A stretch of DNA of 64,000 nt. It comes from UBA8296 sp031581145. GTDB taxonomy: Bacteria; Bacteroidota; Rhodothermia; Balneolales; Balneolaceae. Both the position numbers and the translations under genes were made by a program. Below the pieces are notes generated by a model, which was given only the letters and a program-made list of their open reading frames with translations, searched no databases and was not told the origin of the DNA. Below, piece after piece: positions 35,091-43,428 of the stretch. Position 1 is the first letter of the stretch. Each line of letters opens with the position of its first letter. The DNA lies in contig JAVLBP010000004.1 of NCBI GenBank assembly GCA_031581145.1, positions 1 to 64,000 of the forward strand, written 5' to 3'.

Positions 35091-35145
35091 TTCCTAAGGA
35101 TTGTGGCCAGCATAGGGCTGGTCATGATGTTTTTACGACCTACTC

Positions 35146-35934
35146 ATGGCTCCTTCACACATCCAACACCCTGTTTCTGCCGAGGAAAGACCCTCTTCAG
35201 ACCAGCGTGATTTCTTCTTTTTTTTCCTTGCAGGGGTCTTTCTAACCTCTCTTGTCCTCGGGAATGTGATCGGGACCACAAAATTTGTCACGCTGTTTTC
35301 CCTCACGCTGCCAGATTGGTTGCTCTCCATCACGCCAGAGCTTATTCGTAATGAACGCGTCTACTCCATGATTGTCCCCGTTGGAGTCATCGCCTATCCA
35401 TTCACGTTTTTAGCAACAGATTTGATTAGCGAGCTTTTTGGTCGAAAAAAAGCTCAAATGGTGGTCTGGATTGGCTTTTTTATGAATATGTTCATGCTCT
35501 TGTTGATGAGTCTCAACCACTGGCTTCCGGATGCGTCTGGGGTTAGTGGCGGCACCTCGTTGTTTGAAGGGGTGTATGAATTTATGATCAAAAACACGAT
35601 TGCAAGTATGATTGCCTACCTCACAGCGCAGACAGTAGATGTTCGCTTATTCCATTTTTGGAAGCGCCTGACCAACGGCAAGCATTTGTGGCTTCGAAAC
35701 AATGCCTCAACCATGGTGTCACAATTGGTCGATAGCTCAGCTATTTTGGGGATTCTTTATTTTACTGGGGGCTTGGGCGCGGAGGTTACAACCCTGGGAG
35801 CTTTAGGCATTTTGATTATGAATTCGTACCTCTTCAAATTTTTCTTTGCAGCGTTTGATACTCCGTTGATGTATGTGGGGGTGCGAGTCTTTGCGAAGTA
35901 TTACGAAGACCCAGATTGGCATACCAAAAGCTAA
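35146..35934 (+). CDS. yhhQ: Queuosine precursor transporter (VUT/YhhQ family)
   Basis: 262 residues with about six membrane helices. The family pattern is seen in FFFFLAGVFLTSLVLGNVIGTTKFV, VIAYPFTFLATDLISELFGRKKAQMVVWIGF and NASTMVSQLVDSSAILGILYF. YhhQ-type proteins import queuosine precursors such as preQ0/preQ1. This fits the tgt gene 3.4 kb downstream, whose product inserts preQ1 into tRNA. No de novo queC-queF genes are in the window. Confidence 0.85.
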   Translation: MAPSHIQHPVSAEERPSSDQRDFFFFFLAGVFLTSLVLGNVIGTTKFVTLFSLTLPDWLLSITPELIRNERVYSMIVPVGVIAYPFTFLATDLISELFGRKKAQMVVWIGFFMNMFMLLLMSLNHWLPDASGVSGGTSLFEGVYEFMIKNTIASMIAYLTAQTVDVRLFHFWKRLTNGKHLWLRNNASTMVSQLVDSSAILGILYFTGGLGAEVTTLGALGILIMNSYLFKFFFAAFDTPLMYVGVRVFAKYYEDPDWHTKS

Positions 35935-35938
35935 GTTG

Positions 35939-38413
35939 ATGAATTCTTATGTGACGATCTTGGGGGTGAGTGTCTGGATGAGCTTTTTATTCCATGGATC
36001 GATCACACATGCTCAAAACCATTCTCCTGCCGCGGGTGCTCCGGCTAATGAGTCCACCCAAGCGTTTGATTTGGAGTCGCTCATTCCAGGAGATTGGCTA
36101 GCCATCTCATCCTTGGAACAAGTCGTAGAGCACCAGGTCACAACGTCTGGTGTCGCGTGGGTTGCCACGACGGGAGGCGTCTTTGGCGTTGACCTCTCTA
36201 CGGGATTGATCGTCGACGTATTCACAACCAACGACGGACTCCATGCCACAAACCCCACATCTATGGCACTTACATCTGATGGCGAGAGCTTGGTGATTGG
36301 TTATAGAGATGGAGCGTTAGACATTGTTGAGTTAGAAGCACGCCAAGTGAAAACACGGTTTGATATCGTACGGTCAACCCGGTTTCCGGATAAATCCGTG
36401 CGGTCTGTCGAGGTGTTGGGTGATGCGGCATACATCGCGACGGGGTTTGGGATCGTCGTGTATGATGCCGGTACATGGCTTGTGCGTGAATCGGCTCTCC
36501 AATTTGGTGCGTGGCCCCTTGGTTTAGGGGTACAATCGATGGATATCCGGCCCGATGGCTCGGTTTGGGTGGCCACGTCTGAGGGTGTAGCCACGTCGCC
36601 ATCCACGTCGTCTTTGAGTCTCCCCTCATCCTGGCAAACGTGGACGATGCAGGAGATTGGAAGCACCCCATTTACGTGGATTCGAGCATTGGAGCAAGGC
36701 ATTGTCGCAGCCACATCAAGTCGTGTGATGCAATACAAAGATAACGTTGGATGGAGTACGTGGGATCAAGCCGGATCCATGGAATCATTTGACGTGGTGG
36801 AGGTTCCGAACACGAATCAGCGGGTACTCCTGCAACGTGTACGAATGTTGGTATTCCAAGGCGATAATGTGATTAAAAACATCCCTTTTGAGGATCGATC
36901 GGCGAGCATTGAGCTTGTCTCATCGACATCGGACGCCACGACCACAGATGAGATTACCTTGCTCCGAGGCTCACTCACTCGAGGCGTCGTTGAGCATCAC
37001 TTTGATTCAGAGTGGGCTGAGACGGCGACGTCCACGATGCGGCTCAATACGCCGGCAACGAACACCTTGAAGTCCATTACGATGACAGATCATGGCTTTT
37101 TGGGAGCTGTCTCAGAGACGTTCGACAACAACTTCATCTCGGATCGAAAGAAAGGGATGACCGTGTATTCAACCACTACGGGGTGGACCAATGTGCATCA
37201 GTTTACCAATTCTACCATGGCCGAGGCCAATTTTCAGCTCTCGTTTCAGAGCGTAGCGACGGAATCGTATGCGTATGTTGGCAGCTGGGGTTCTGGTATT
37301 GCCCGGATGGCATTGGATGCGGAAGGAACACCAACCGGGGAGGTGAGGCTATTTAATGCAGAGACAAGCTCTCTTCGGGGGTGGGAATTAGATAACGATC
37401 AATACGTTGTGATTTCTGGACTTGAGGTCGATTCTCAAGGTCGGCTGTGGACGGTGAGTCGATTTGCCTCTCGTGCACTGGCCTTTCATGATGAGGGGTC
37501 AGACGATTGGACGTTGGTACCCAAGGTCACGGGGTTGAGCTCCTTGGATCTATATGAAGGGCTATTTATCGACTCTCGCGATTGGAAATGGGTGTTTTTG
37601 AAATCAGCAAGCCGTGTAGGACGTGGGGTGATGGTGTTGGATACTGGAGCCGACCCAACCTCGAGCCAAGATGATCAAGCGGTGGTACTCAATGCAGGCT
37701 CTTCATCAGGAAATCTCCCTGATGCTACGGTAACGGCCGTACTCGAAGATCAACGCGGCGAGATATGGATTGGTACGGAGCGTGGGATTGCCAAACTATT
37801 ATTCCCAGATCTATTACTCGTGGGCGGTGTAGCCGAACGGACAGCGCAATGGCTCATTGCAGAGAATCCAACGGGCCCTTCACCGTATCTTCTGCGCGAT
37901 ATAAATGTGACAGCGATGGCTATCAATGGAGCAAATCAGAAATGGATTGCCACGGCAAATGATGGATTATGGCTTGTGAATGCGGCAGGAACGGCCATTC
38001 TTGAACATTTTACGCAGGAGAACTCCCCATTGCTGAGCGATGCCATTGAAGACCTGGCCTTTGACCCATCGACTGGAAATTTGTTTGTAAGCACAAGTGT
38101 TGGCGTCCAGATTTATCAAGATCGAGCGAATCAAGGGGCTTCCACACTGGAGAACCTTTCGGTGTACCCAAGCCCTTTTTCGTATGAACGCGATGAAGAG
38201 ATGATTTTGGAAGGGCTGCCCACTCGGTCGCGAGTTCGTGTAGTCACCATTGATGGGCAACGCGTCAAGGGAATGGACGCTGAAGGAGGGCGCGTGCGGT
38301 GGAATGGCCTCTCAGATGATGGCAAGCGATTGAGCACGGGTGTCTATATCGTGATTGCACTGGATCGAGACGGCAAAGAACGTGCAGTGGGAAAAGTAGC
38401 AATCGTTCGGTGA
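35939..38413 (+). CDS. porZ: PorZ-like two-propeller exported protein
   Basis: 824 residues from the ATG at 35939, followed by a signal peptide ending THAQ (about 26). The body is made of beta-propeller repeats. The N-terminal part resembles PorZ of the type IX secretion system: YATTGGVFGVDL-like strand (ATTGGVFGVDLSTG), TTNDGLHATNP, VIGYRDGALDIVEL and ATGFGIVVYD (about 167-176). A C-terminal domain (about 738-824, LSVYPSPFSYERDEEMILEG and STGVYIVIALDRDGKERAVGK) looks like a secretion or anchoring domain of the FlgD/T9SS kind. PorZ is an outer-membrane surface component; no other Por genes are nearby, so the name is tentative. Confidence 0.68.
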   Translation: MNSYVTILGVSVWMSFLFHGSITHAQNHSPAAGAPANESTQAFDLESLIPGDWLAISSLEQVVEHQVTTSGVAWVATTGGVFGVDLSTGLIVDVFTTNDGLHATNPTSMALTSDGESLVIGYRDGALDIVELEARQVKTRFDIVRSTRFPDKSVRSVEVLGDAAYIATGFGIVVYDAGTWLVRESALQFGAWPLGLGVQSMDIRPDGSVWVATSEGVATSPSTSSLSLPSSWQTWTMQEIGSTPFTWIRALEQGIVAATSSRVMQYKDNVGWSTWDQAGSMESFDVVEVPNTNQRVLLQRVRMLVFQGDNVIKNIPFEDRSASIELVSSTSDATTTDEITLLRGSLTRGVVEHHFDSEWAETATSTMRLNTPATNTLKSITMTDHGFLGAVSETFDNNFISDRKKGMTVYSTTTGWTNVHQFTNSTMAEANFQLSFQSVATESYAYVGSWGSGIARMALDAEGTPTGEVRLFNAETSSLRGWELDNDQYVVISGLEVDSQGRLWTVSRFASRALAFHDEGSDDWTLVPKVTGLSSLDLYEGLFIDSRDWKWVFLKSASRVGRGVMVLDTGADPTSSQDDQAVVLNAGSSSGNLPDATVTAVLEDQRGEIWIGTERGIAKLLFPDLLLVGGVAERTAQWLIAENPTGPSPYLLRDINVTAMAINGANQKWIATANDGLWLVNAAGTAILEHFTQENSPLLSDAIEDLAFDPSTGNLFVSTSVGVQIYQDRANQGASTLENLSVYPSPFSYERDEEMILEGLPTRSRVRVVTIDGQRVKGMDAEGGRVRWNGLSDDGKRLSTGVYIVIALDRDGKERAVGKVAIVR

Positions 38414-38451
38414 GTTGCGTATCGTGCATCGACGTTTGATTGCCCAAGCCC

Positions 38452-39270
38452 ATGACTCAATCCTCTAGCTCGCACCCCCACCCTATGATTAGTGTTGTGA
38501 CGGTGAATTATAACACCGCTCATCATGTCTTGCGTAGCTTAGAAACACTTTCTGTAGATACCCATCCACGCATAGCCCAAGCCATGATTATCGATAATGC
38601 CTCTAGTGATGATTCCAGAGAGCAATTATCCCATCTTAGAGGGAAGGTTCAGATTGAGTGGAACCAACACAACATTGGTTTTGGCCGCGCCAATAATCAA
38701 GCCATAGAGCAGGTTGAGTCCGCGTATGTCTGTTTGGTGAATCCTGACGTTCGCTTAACCGATAAATCGCTGACAACTATGGCAGAATATTTAGATGCCC
38801 ATCCCGATGTTGCGGGGGTAGGCTGCGCGATGGTGAGTCGAGACGGAGAGGTGGCGGCGGAGTCCTTTCGGTATGAACCTACCAAAACCGCGAGTATTGC
38901 CAAATATTTGCATGTCCCAAAAGGGATACGGCGCGTGCTGGGGATGCCCGATTATTATATGGATTTGGACGCTCTGAAAGATCAATCAGAGCCTGTGGCT
39001 GTCGACATCCTCTCCGGGGCCTGCATGGTGATGCGTGTTGAGGCGTTTCGTGAGGTGGGTGGATTTGATCCAGACTTCTTTTTGTATTGGGAGGATACCG
39101 ATTTATCCGTTCGGTTGCGTCAAAAAGGGTGGGCGCTCCATGTGTTACCCTCCGTGGAGGCCATTCATTTTAAAACCTCCAGCCAGTCTCGGCAATCGCT
39201 ACAATTTTGGCTCCAGTTTGGCCGGTCGATGGGGTTGTATTTCAAGAAGCGTTCACACTCCTCGACATAG
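38452..39270 (+). CDS. Glycosyltransferase family 2 (rhamnosyltransferase-like)
   Basis: 272 residues from the ATG at 38452; an in-frame ATG at 38485 (MISVVTVNYNT) is an alternative. The GT-A fold shows VVTVNYNTAHHVLRSLETL, IIDNASSDDSREQL, NIGFGRANNQAIEQVES, CLVNPDVRL (DxD-like) and GFDPDFFLYWEDTDLSVRLRQKGW, typical of WbbL-like enzymes that build surface polysaccharide. The exact sugar is unknown. Its stop codon opens a 16-bp tandem repeat. Confidence 0.85.
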   Translation: MTQSSSSHPHPMISVVTVNYNTAHHVLRSLETLSVDTHPRIAQAMIIDNASSDDSREQLSHLRGKVQIEWNQHNIGFGRANNQAIEQVESAYVCLVNPDVRLTDKSLTTMAEYLDAHPDVAGVGCAMVSRDGEVAAESFRYEPTKTASIAKYLHVPKGIRRVLGMPDYYMDLDALKDQSEPVAVDILSGACMVMRVEAFREVGGFDPDFFLYWEDTDLSVRLRQKGWALHVLPSVEAIHFKTSSQSRQSLQFWLQFGRSMGLYFKKRSHSST

Positions 39271-39342
39271 ATTCCAGGCAGAGTTCAGGCAGAGTAGATT
39301 CCAGTCAGACTAGGCTCCAGGCAGAATAGAAAACTGGTAGAC
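39268..39342. repeat. Stop-anchored 16-bp tandem repeat after the GT2 gene
   Basis: Units TAGATTCCAGGCAGAG (39268), TTCAGGCAGAG (39284, shortened), TAGATTCCAGTCAGAC (39295), TAGGCTCCAGGCAGAA (39311) and a degenerate TAGAAAACTGGTAGAC (39327). The first TAG is the real stop codon; each full unit starts with TAG. Confidence 0.9.
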
Positions 39343-39368
39343 TTCATATAGAGCACCCTCCATCCATT

Positions 39369-40505
39369 TTATAATCGTGCCGTCACTGCCTCAATCATAG
39401 GCCCCACCCATGCGTCGTAACGGTCTTCTGCAATCGCTTTGCGCGCTTCTGCCATCAGCCAGAGATAAAACGTCAGGTTGTGTTCGGAGGCCAACTCCAT
39501 GCCCAAGAGCTCGTTGCATCGAATGAGATGGTGGAGATAACTCATGTTGTAGGCTTGGCATACGTCTGAGGGAAACTCAGGATCGAGAGGCTTATGATGA
39601 TGGCGCCAATGGGCATTGCGAAGGTTGACCAGCCCATGACGTGTAAATAACATACCGTTTCTAGCATTACGCGTAGGCATGACACAGTCAAACATATCGA
39701 CACCACGACGAATGGCTTCAAGTAAATTGGTGGGTGTGCCGACGCCCATGAGGTAACGAGGCCGATCTTCTGGCAAGATGTCGGTATTTTCGTCGGCAAT
39801 CTGCATCATCACCTCTGTAGGTTCACCGACGCTCAACCCCCCAATGGCTAACCCTTCAAAAGGAAGGGATGCCATAAACTCAGCCGAGGCTTTACGAAGA
39901 TCCGAATACGTGCCACCCTGTACAATCCCAAATTGAAGTTGCTTGTGACCGTAGCGTGGCTCGGTTTGCTCAAAGGCGCTTCGTCCACGCTGGGCCCATC
40001 GGTGGGTTAGCTCCATCGACTCTCGCACATACTTGTAGGATGCAGGCCAGGGGGGGCATTCATCTAGAATCATCATGATATCGGAGCCTAAATCTCGCTG
40101 AATATCCACCACATTCTCAGGTGTAAACCAATGTGGCGAGCCGTCCAAATGGCTTTTGAACTTTGCACCCTTCTCTTCCAATGAGCGCATCTCCGACAAG
40201 CTAAAGATTTGATACCCCCCCGAATCGGTCAAAATTGCACGATCCCACCCCATGAATCCGTGCAAACCTCCAGCCTCTGCCATGACCTCCATCCCTGGTC
40301 GTAAATAGAGGTGGTAGGTGTTGCCAAGAATAATAGGGGCATCAATTCGTGTCTTTAAATCCTCACGGCTCACCCCTTTGACGGTTGCCTGGGTGCCCAC
40401 AGGCATAAAGATGGGTGTCTCTATCGCCCCATGGTCTGTATGAAGCGTTCCAAGGCGCGCTTTGGATGAGGAATCGGTATGGTGGTGCTCAAAAATCTTA
40501 GGCAT
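39369..40505 (-). CDS. tgt: tRNA-guanine transglycosylase (queuine tRNA-ribosyltransferase)
   Basis: 378 residues. Catalytic elements are intact: LTDSGGYQIFSL (general-base Asp), GGLSVGEP, YLMGVGTPTNLLEAIRRGVDMFDC and the nucleophile region FDCVMPTRNARNG. It exchanges guanine 34 for preQ1 in tRNAs with GUN anticodons. The zinc region reads PLDPEFPSDVC, where the usual pattern is C-x-C-x2-C, so only the third Cys is kept. Shares the queuosine pathway with the YhhQ-type transporter nearby. Confidence 0.94.
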   Translation of the reverse strand: MPKIFEHHHTDSSSKARLGTLHTDHGAIETPIFMPVGTQATVKGVSREDLKTRIDAPIILGNTYHLYLRPGMEVMAEAGGLHGFMGWDRAILTDSGGYQIFSLSEMRSLEEKGAKFKSHLDGSPHWFTPENVVDIQRDLGSDIMMILDECPPWPASYKYVRESMELTHRWAQRGRSAFEQTEPRYGHKQLQFGIVQGGTYSDLRKASAEFMASLPFEGLAIGGLSVGEPTEVMMQIADENTDILPEDRPRYLMGVGTPTNLLEAIRRGVDMFDCVMPTRNARNGMLFTRHGLVNLRNAHWRHHHKPLDPEFPSDVCQAYNMSYLHHLIRCNELLGMELASEHNLTFYLWLMAEARKAIAEDRYDAWVGPMIEAVTARL

Positions 40506-40573
40506 AGTAAAGGAAGGTAAAACATAAAAAATGATTATACTTCAATCCTTCAATCAATTAGAGTGTCAATCTG

Positions 40574-41983
40574 TTGTTCGGACTTAATCAAGAAAGAGAG
40601 GTTGCTTACACTGCCCTTGCCGATGGCTTAATGCTATCGTTTGTATGGTTGCTATTTGCTGGTTCAAACCAGTGGATGACATTGTATACCCCGCTTGGGT
40701 TTCCCTCATCTGTCTATTTCGTTGGCTTAATTCACCTCTTGGTGTGGATGACGGTAAGTCTATTTGCCGGAATGTATACAAAGCTCTTTTTGATCTCACG
40801 CATTGATGAGGTGTTTCGTGTAGGAGCCACCACCTTGGTGGGGTTCGTTGTCTTTTTGGTGCTTCGTTTGAGTACTGTCGATTTGACCTTATCCGATAGT
40901 GTATTTTCGACGATTTCGATGGTGTTACCCTATGTCGGATTGGTTGGGGGTGGATTGTTGGTGAATCGACTCGTCATACGAACGATTCAACGTGCTTATG
41001 CGAAGCGTGGAAAAGGGCTTCATCGCGCGGTCATTGTGGGTACGGGTGGGACTGCGAAAATGATTGGTCAACAGCTCGATCAGTACAAAACTCTCGGGAT
41101 GCAGGTGCTGGGCTATTATTCTGTCAATGGAGAGGTGCCTGAAGTGGAGCAGGCGGAAATTTTGGGGGATGTTGAGGAGTTCCGAGCTAAAGCCGCGGCG
41201 ATGAGAGTCCAGGATGTGATTATTGCACTCGAAAAAGAGCAACAAGAAAAGTGGCTTCCCGTTGTCTCAAGTGTCGATGATCCCAAGGTGACACTCAAAA
41301 TGTTGCCTGATTTTCACCAGATGGTTGGGGGATATGCCAAAACGCACCAAATTTTTGGCTTGCCCTTGGTGGATATTCAACCCGCAGATATGCCCACTTG
41401 GGAGTGGTTTATTAAGCGCTCACTGGATGTCATGGTGTCTGCCGTGGTGCTGGTCGTGCTTCTCCCACTTATTTTAATCCTTGCCTTGGCTGTACGTATG
41501 ACCTCTGACGGTCCAGCGATTTACAAACAGAAACGGGTGGGCAAGCATGGGCGGGCGTTCACGATGTACAAATTTCGCTCCATGGTCAACAATGCCGAGG
41601 CAACCACAGGACCTATTTGGGCATCCGACGATGACCCTCGTGTGACAAATGTGGGGCATTGGCTGCGCAAAACCCGTCTTGATGAGATTCCACAGTTTTT
41701 CAATGTCCTTTTTGGGGATATGAGTCTAGTAGGACCCCGGCCAGAACGCCCTCACTTTGTGAAGAAATATGAGCGCTCTATCCCCTTATACAGTCGACGT
41801 CTTCGGGTAACACCAGGGATCACAGGATGGGCGCAGGTGAAATGGAAATACGATGAATCATTTGATGATGTAAAAGAGCGCACGAAATACGATCTTTTCT
41901 ACGTTGAGAATATCTCACTGCGGTTAGATCTAAAAATTCTCATCAACACCCTGTTTGTCGTTCTGCGAGCGGAAGGCAAATAA
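40574..41983 (+). CDS. Undecaprenyl-phosphate sugar phosphotransferase
   Basis: 469 residues, reading from TTG at 40574; the next ATG (residue 20) would cut into the first membrane helix. Four or five N-terminal membrane helices are followed by a nucleotide-binding-like domain (VIVGTGGTAKMIGQQL, about 150-165). A last helix leads into the C-terminal bacterial sugar transferase: KRSLDVMVSAVVLVVLLPL, FTMYKFRSMV, WLRKTRLDEIPQFFNVLFGDMSLVGPRPERP. It loads the first sugar phosphate onto the lipid carrier for exopolysaccharide or O-antigen synthesis. Confidence 0.9.
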   Translation: MFGLNQEREVAYTALADGLMLSFVWLLFAGSNQWMTLYTPLGFPSSVYFVGLIHLLVWMTVSLFAGMYTKLFLISRIDEVFRVGATTLVGFVVFLVLRLSTVDLTLSDSVFSTISMVLPYVGLVGGGLLVNRLVIRTIQRAYAKRGKGLHRAVIVGTGGTAKMIGQQLDQYKTLGMQVLGYYSVNGEVPEVEQAEILGDVEEFRAKAAAMRVQDVIIALEKEQQEKWLPVVSSVDDPKVTLKMLPDFHQMVGGYAKTHQIFGLPLVDIQPADMPTWEWFIKRSLDVMVSAVVLVVLLPLILILALAVRMTSDGPAIYKQKRVGKHGRAFTMYKFRSMVNNAEATTGPIWASDDDPRVTNVGHWLRKTRLDEIPQFFNVLFGDMSLVGPRPERPHFVKKYERSIPLYSRRLRVTPGITGWAQVKWKYDESFDDVKERTKYDLFYVENISLRLDLKILINTLFVVLRAEGK

Positions 41984-42018
41984 GGCGTAAAAAGATCAGA
42001 CACACCTGCCTATCCAAC

Positions 42019-42747
42019 ATGGCTTCCGATACCCTTGTAATTATTCCAACCTATAATGAATCGGCCAATGTGCCTAAGGTGCTGAGTGCCTTGATGTCGC
42101 TGGACCGAGAGGTTGATGTGCTCATGATTGATGACGGCTCTCCCGACGGGACAGCCGATGTGGTGCGCGAATGGCAGGTAAGCTACCCTGAACACATCCA
42201 TTTGCTTGAGCGTGAAGGAAAGCAAGGCTTAGGAACAGCGTATGTTGCTGGTTTTCGGTATGCGCTGGAAAGAGAGTTTGAGTTTGTGTGTGAGATGGAT
42301 GCTGATCTGTCTCATTCCCCAGAAGATATTCCACGATTGGTAGCCGAAGTGGAGGCTGGGCAAAGTGACGTTGCCATTGGCTCGCGGTATTCCGATGGGA
42401 TTTCTATCATTAACTGGCCATTATCGAGGCTGATTTTGTCTTATGCTGCGAATTTGTACGCTCGCGTGATAACCGGATTACCGGTCAAAGACACGACGGC
42501 TGGGTTTAAGTGTATTCGCAGAACTGTGTTGGAAACGATTGACCTTTCTAAAATTCGCTCAAACGGATACGCATTTCAGATCGAACTCCATTTCCGAGCA
42601 TGGAGAGCTGGATTTACCCTTTCGGAAGTGAGCATCATTTTCCGCGAGCGAGAGGAGGGCGTCTCTAAGATGTCGAAGAAGATTGTTCGCGAGGCGATGT
42701 GGCGGGTGTGGACGATGAAGATTCGTTCTGTTTTCGGGCTTCTTTGA
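42019..42747 (+). CDS. Polyprenol monophosphomannose synthase-like glycosyltransferase
   Basis: 242 residues, GT2 family. LVIIPTYNESANVPKVLSAL, MIDDGSPDGTADVVREW, GLGTAYVAGFRYALE, FVCEMDADLSHSPEDIP (DxD) and KDTTAGFKCIRR match dolichyl/polyprenyl-phosphate mannose synthases. There is no C-terminal membrane domain, as in the short soluble type. It makes lipid-linked mannose for glycan or glycoprotein assembly. Its last 83 bp overlap the converging nth gene. Confidence 0.88.
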   Translation: MASDTLVIIPTYNESANVPKVLSALMSLDREVDVLMIDDGSPDGTADVVREWQVSYPEHIHLLEREGKQGLGTAYVAGFRYALEREFEFVCEMDADLSHSPEDIPRLVAEVEAGQSDVAIGSRYSDGISIINWPLSRLILSYAANLYARVITGLPVKDTTAGFKCIRRTVLETIDLSKIRSNGYAFQIELHFRAWRAGFTLSEVSIIFREREEGVSKMSKKIVREAMWRVWTMKIRSVFGLL

Positions 42748-43405
42748 CGCACGTACAGCGTCGGCCATACGTCATGCAAATGGGATGAAACGAGGGGGTA
42801 GCAAATCGCGCCTTGCAAGGGCCCCGTCCATGATGGATCATTAAGTGGGATAGATCCGCCCAGCTCTCTTGAGGAAATAATCCCATTAAGTCGCGTTCAA
42901 TGCGTGCGGTATTTTCTTTTTCGCGCGTGAGCCCAAATCGGTAGGCTAAGCGCTTGACATGGGTATCGACCACAACCCCTACATTGATATTAAAGGCATT
43001 ACCCAGCACCACATTGGCGGTTTTTCTGGCTGCGCCTCGAAGGGTTAACAGCTCATCCATGGTTTGAGGAACCTCCCCGTTGAAGTTTTGGACGAGTGAA
43101 TGGGCGGTCTCTTTAAGGGACTTGGCTTTGTTTTTGTAAAATCCTGTGGTTCGGACGAGCTCTTCCAAATGCTTGAGTGGCGCATCGGCCATAAGCTCGG
43201 GTGTTGGGTACGCTTCAAAGAGTGCCGGGGTCACCATATTCACGCGGACGTCCGTGCATTGAGCGCTCAAAATCGTGGCGCAGAGCAATTCAAAGGCGTT
43301 GCTGTGAATGAGCTCGCAGTGGGGGTTTGGATATTCGGCATAGAGATCCGCGAGGAGCGCTTCCGCTCGATCTTTTTGTGCCCGTGTTTTGCGTGCTTTT
43401 TTCAT
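42665..43405 (-). CDS. nth: Endonuclease III-like DNA glycosylase, unusual FeS region
   Basis: 246 residues from the ATG at 43405. The core is recognisable: FELLCATILSAQCTDVRVNMVTPALF, the helix-hairpin-helix with catalytic Lys (LRGAARKTANVVLGNAF) and the catalytic Asp in VVVDTHVKRLAYRFGL. The hairpin reads LRGAA instead of LPGVG. The C-terminal 4Fe-4S motif (C-x6-C-x2-C-x5-C) is replaced by GPCKARFATPSFHPIC then MTYGRRCTC, and a Ser/Thr/Pro-rich tail overlaps the opposite GT gene. It should excise oxidised pyrimidines, but cluster binding is in doubt. Confidence 0.82.
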   Translation of the reverse strand: MKKARKTRAQKDRAEALLADLYAEYPNPHCELIHSNAFELLCATILSAQCTDVRVNMVTPALFEAYPTPELMADAPLKHLEELVRTTGFYKNKAKSLKETAHSLVQNFNGEVPQTMDELLTLRGAARKTANVVLGNAFNINVGVVVDTHVKRLAYRFGLTREKENTARIERDLMGLFPQESWADLSHLMIHHGRGPCKARFATPSFHPICMTYGRRCTCVKEARKQNESSSSTPATSPREQSSSTS

Positions 43406-43428
43406 GTGGGGTTGTGTACTTTGCCCTA

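Noticed and set aside
42740..42830. Frameshift in nth as the reason for the lost FeS motif
   Set aside because: I read the other two frames through this stretch and neither restores a C-x2-C-P-L pattern, so a simple one-base shift does not explain it, though a more complex error is still possible.
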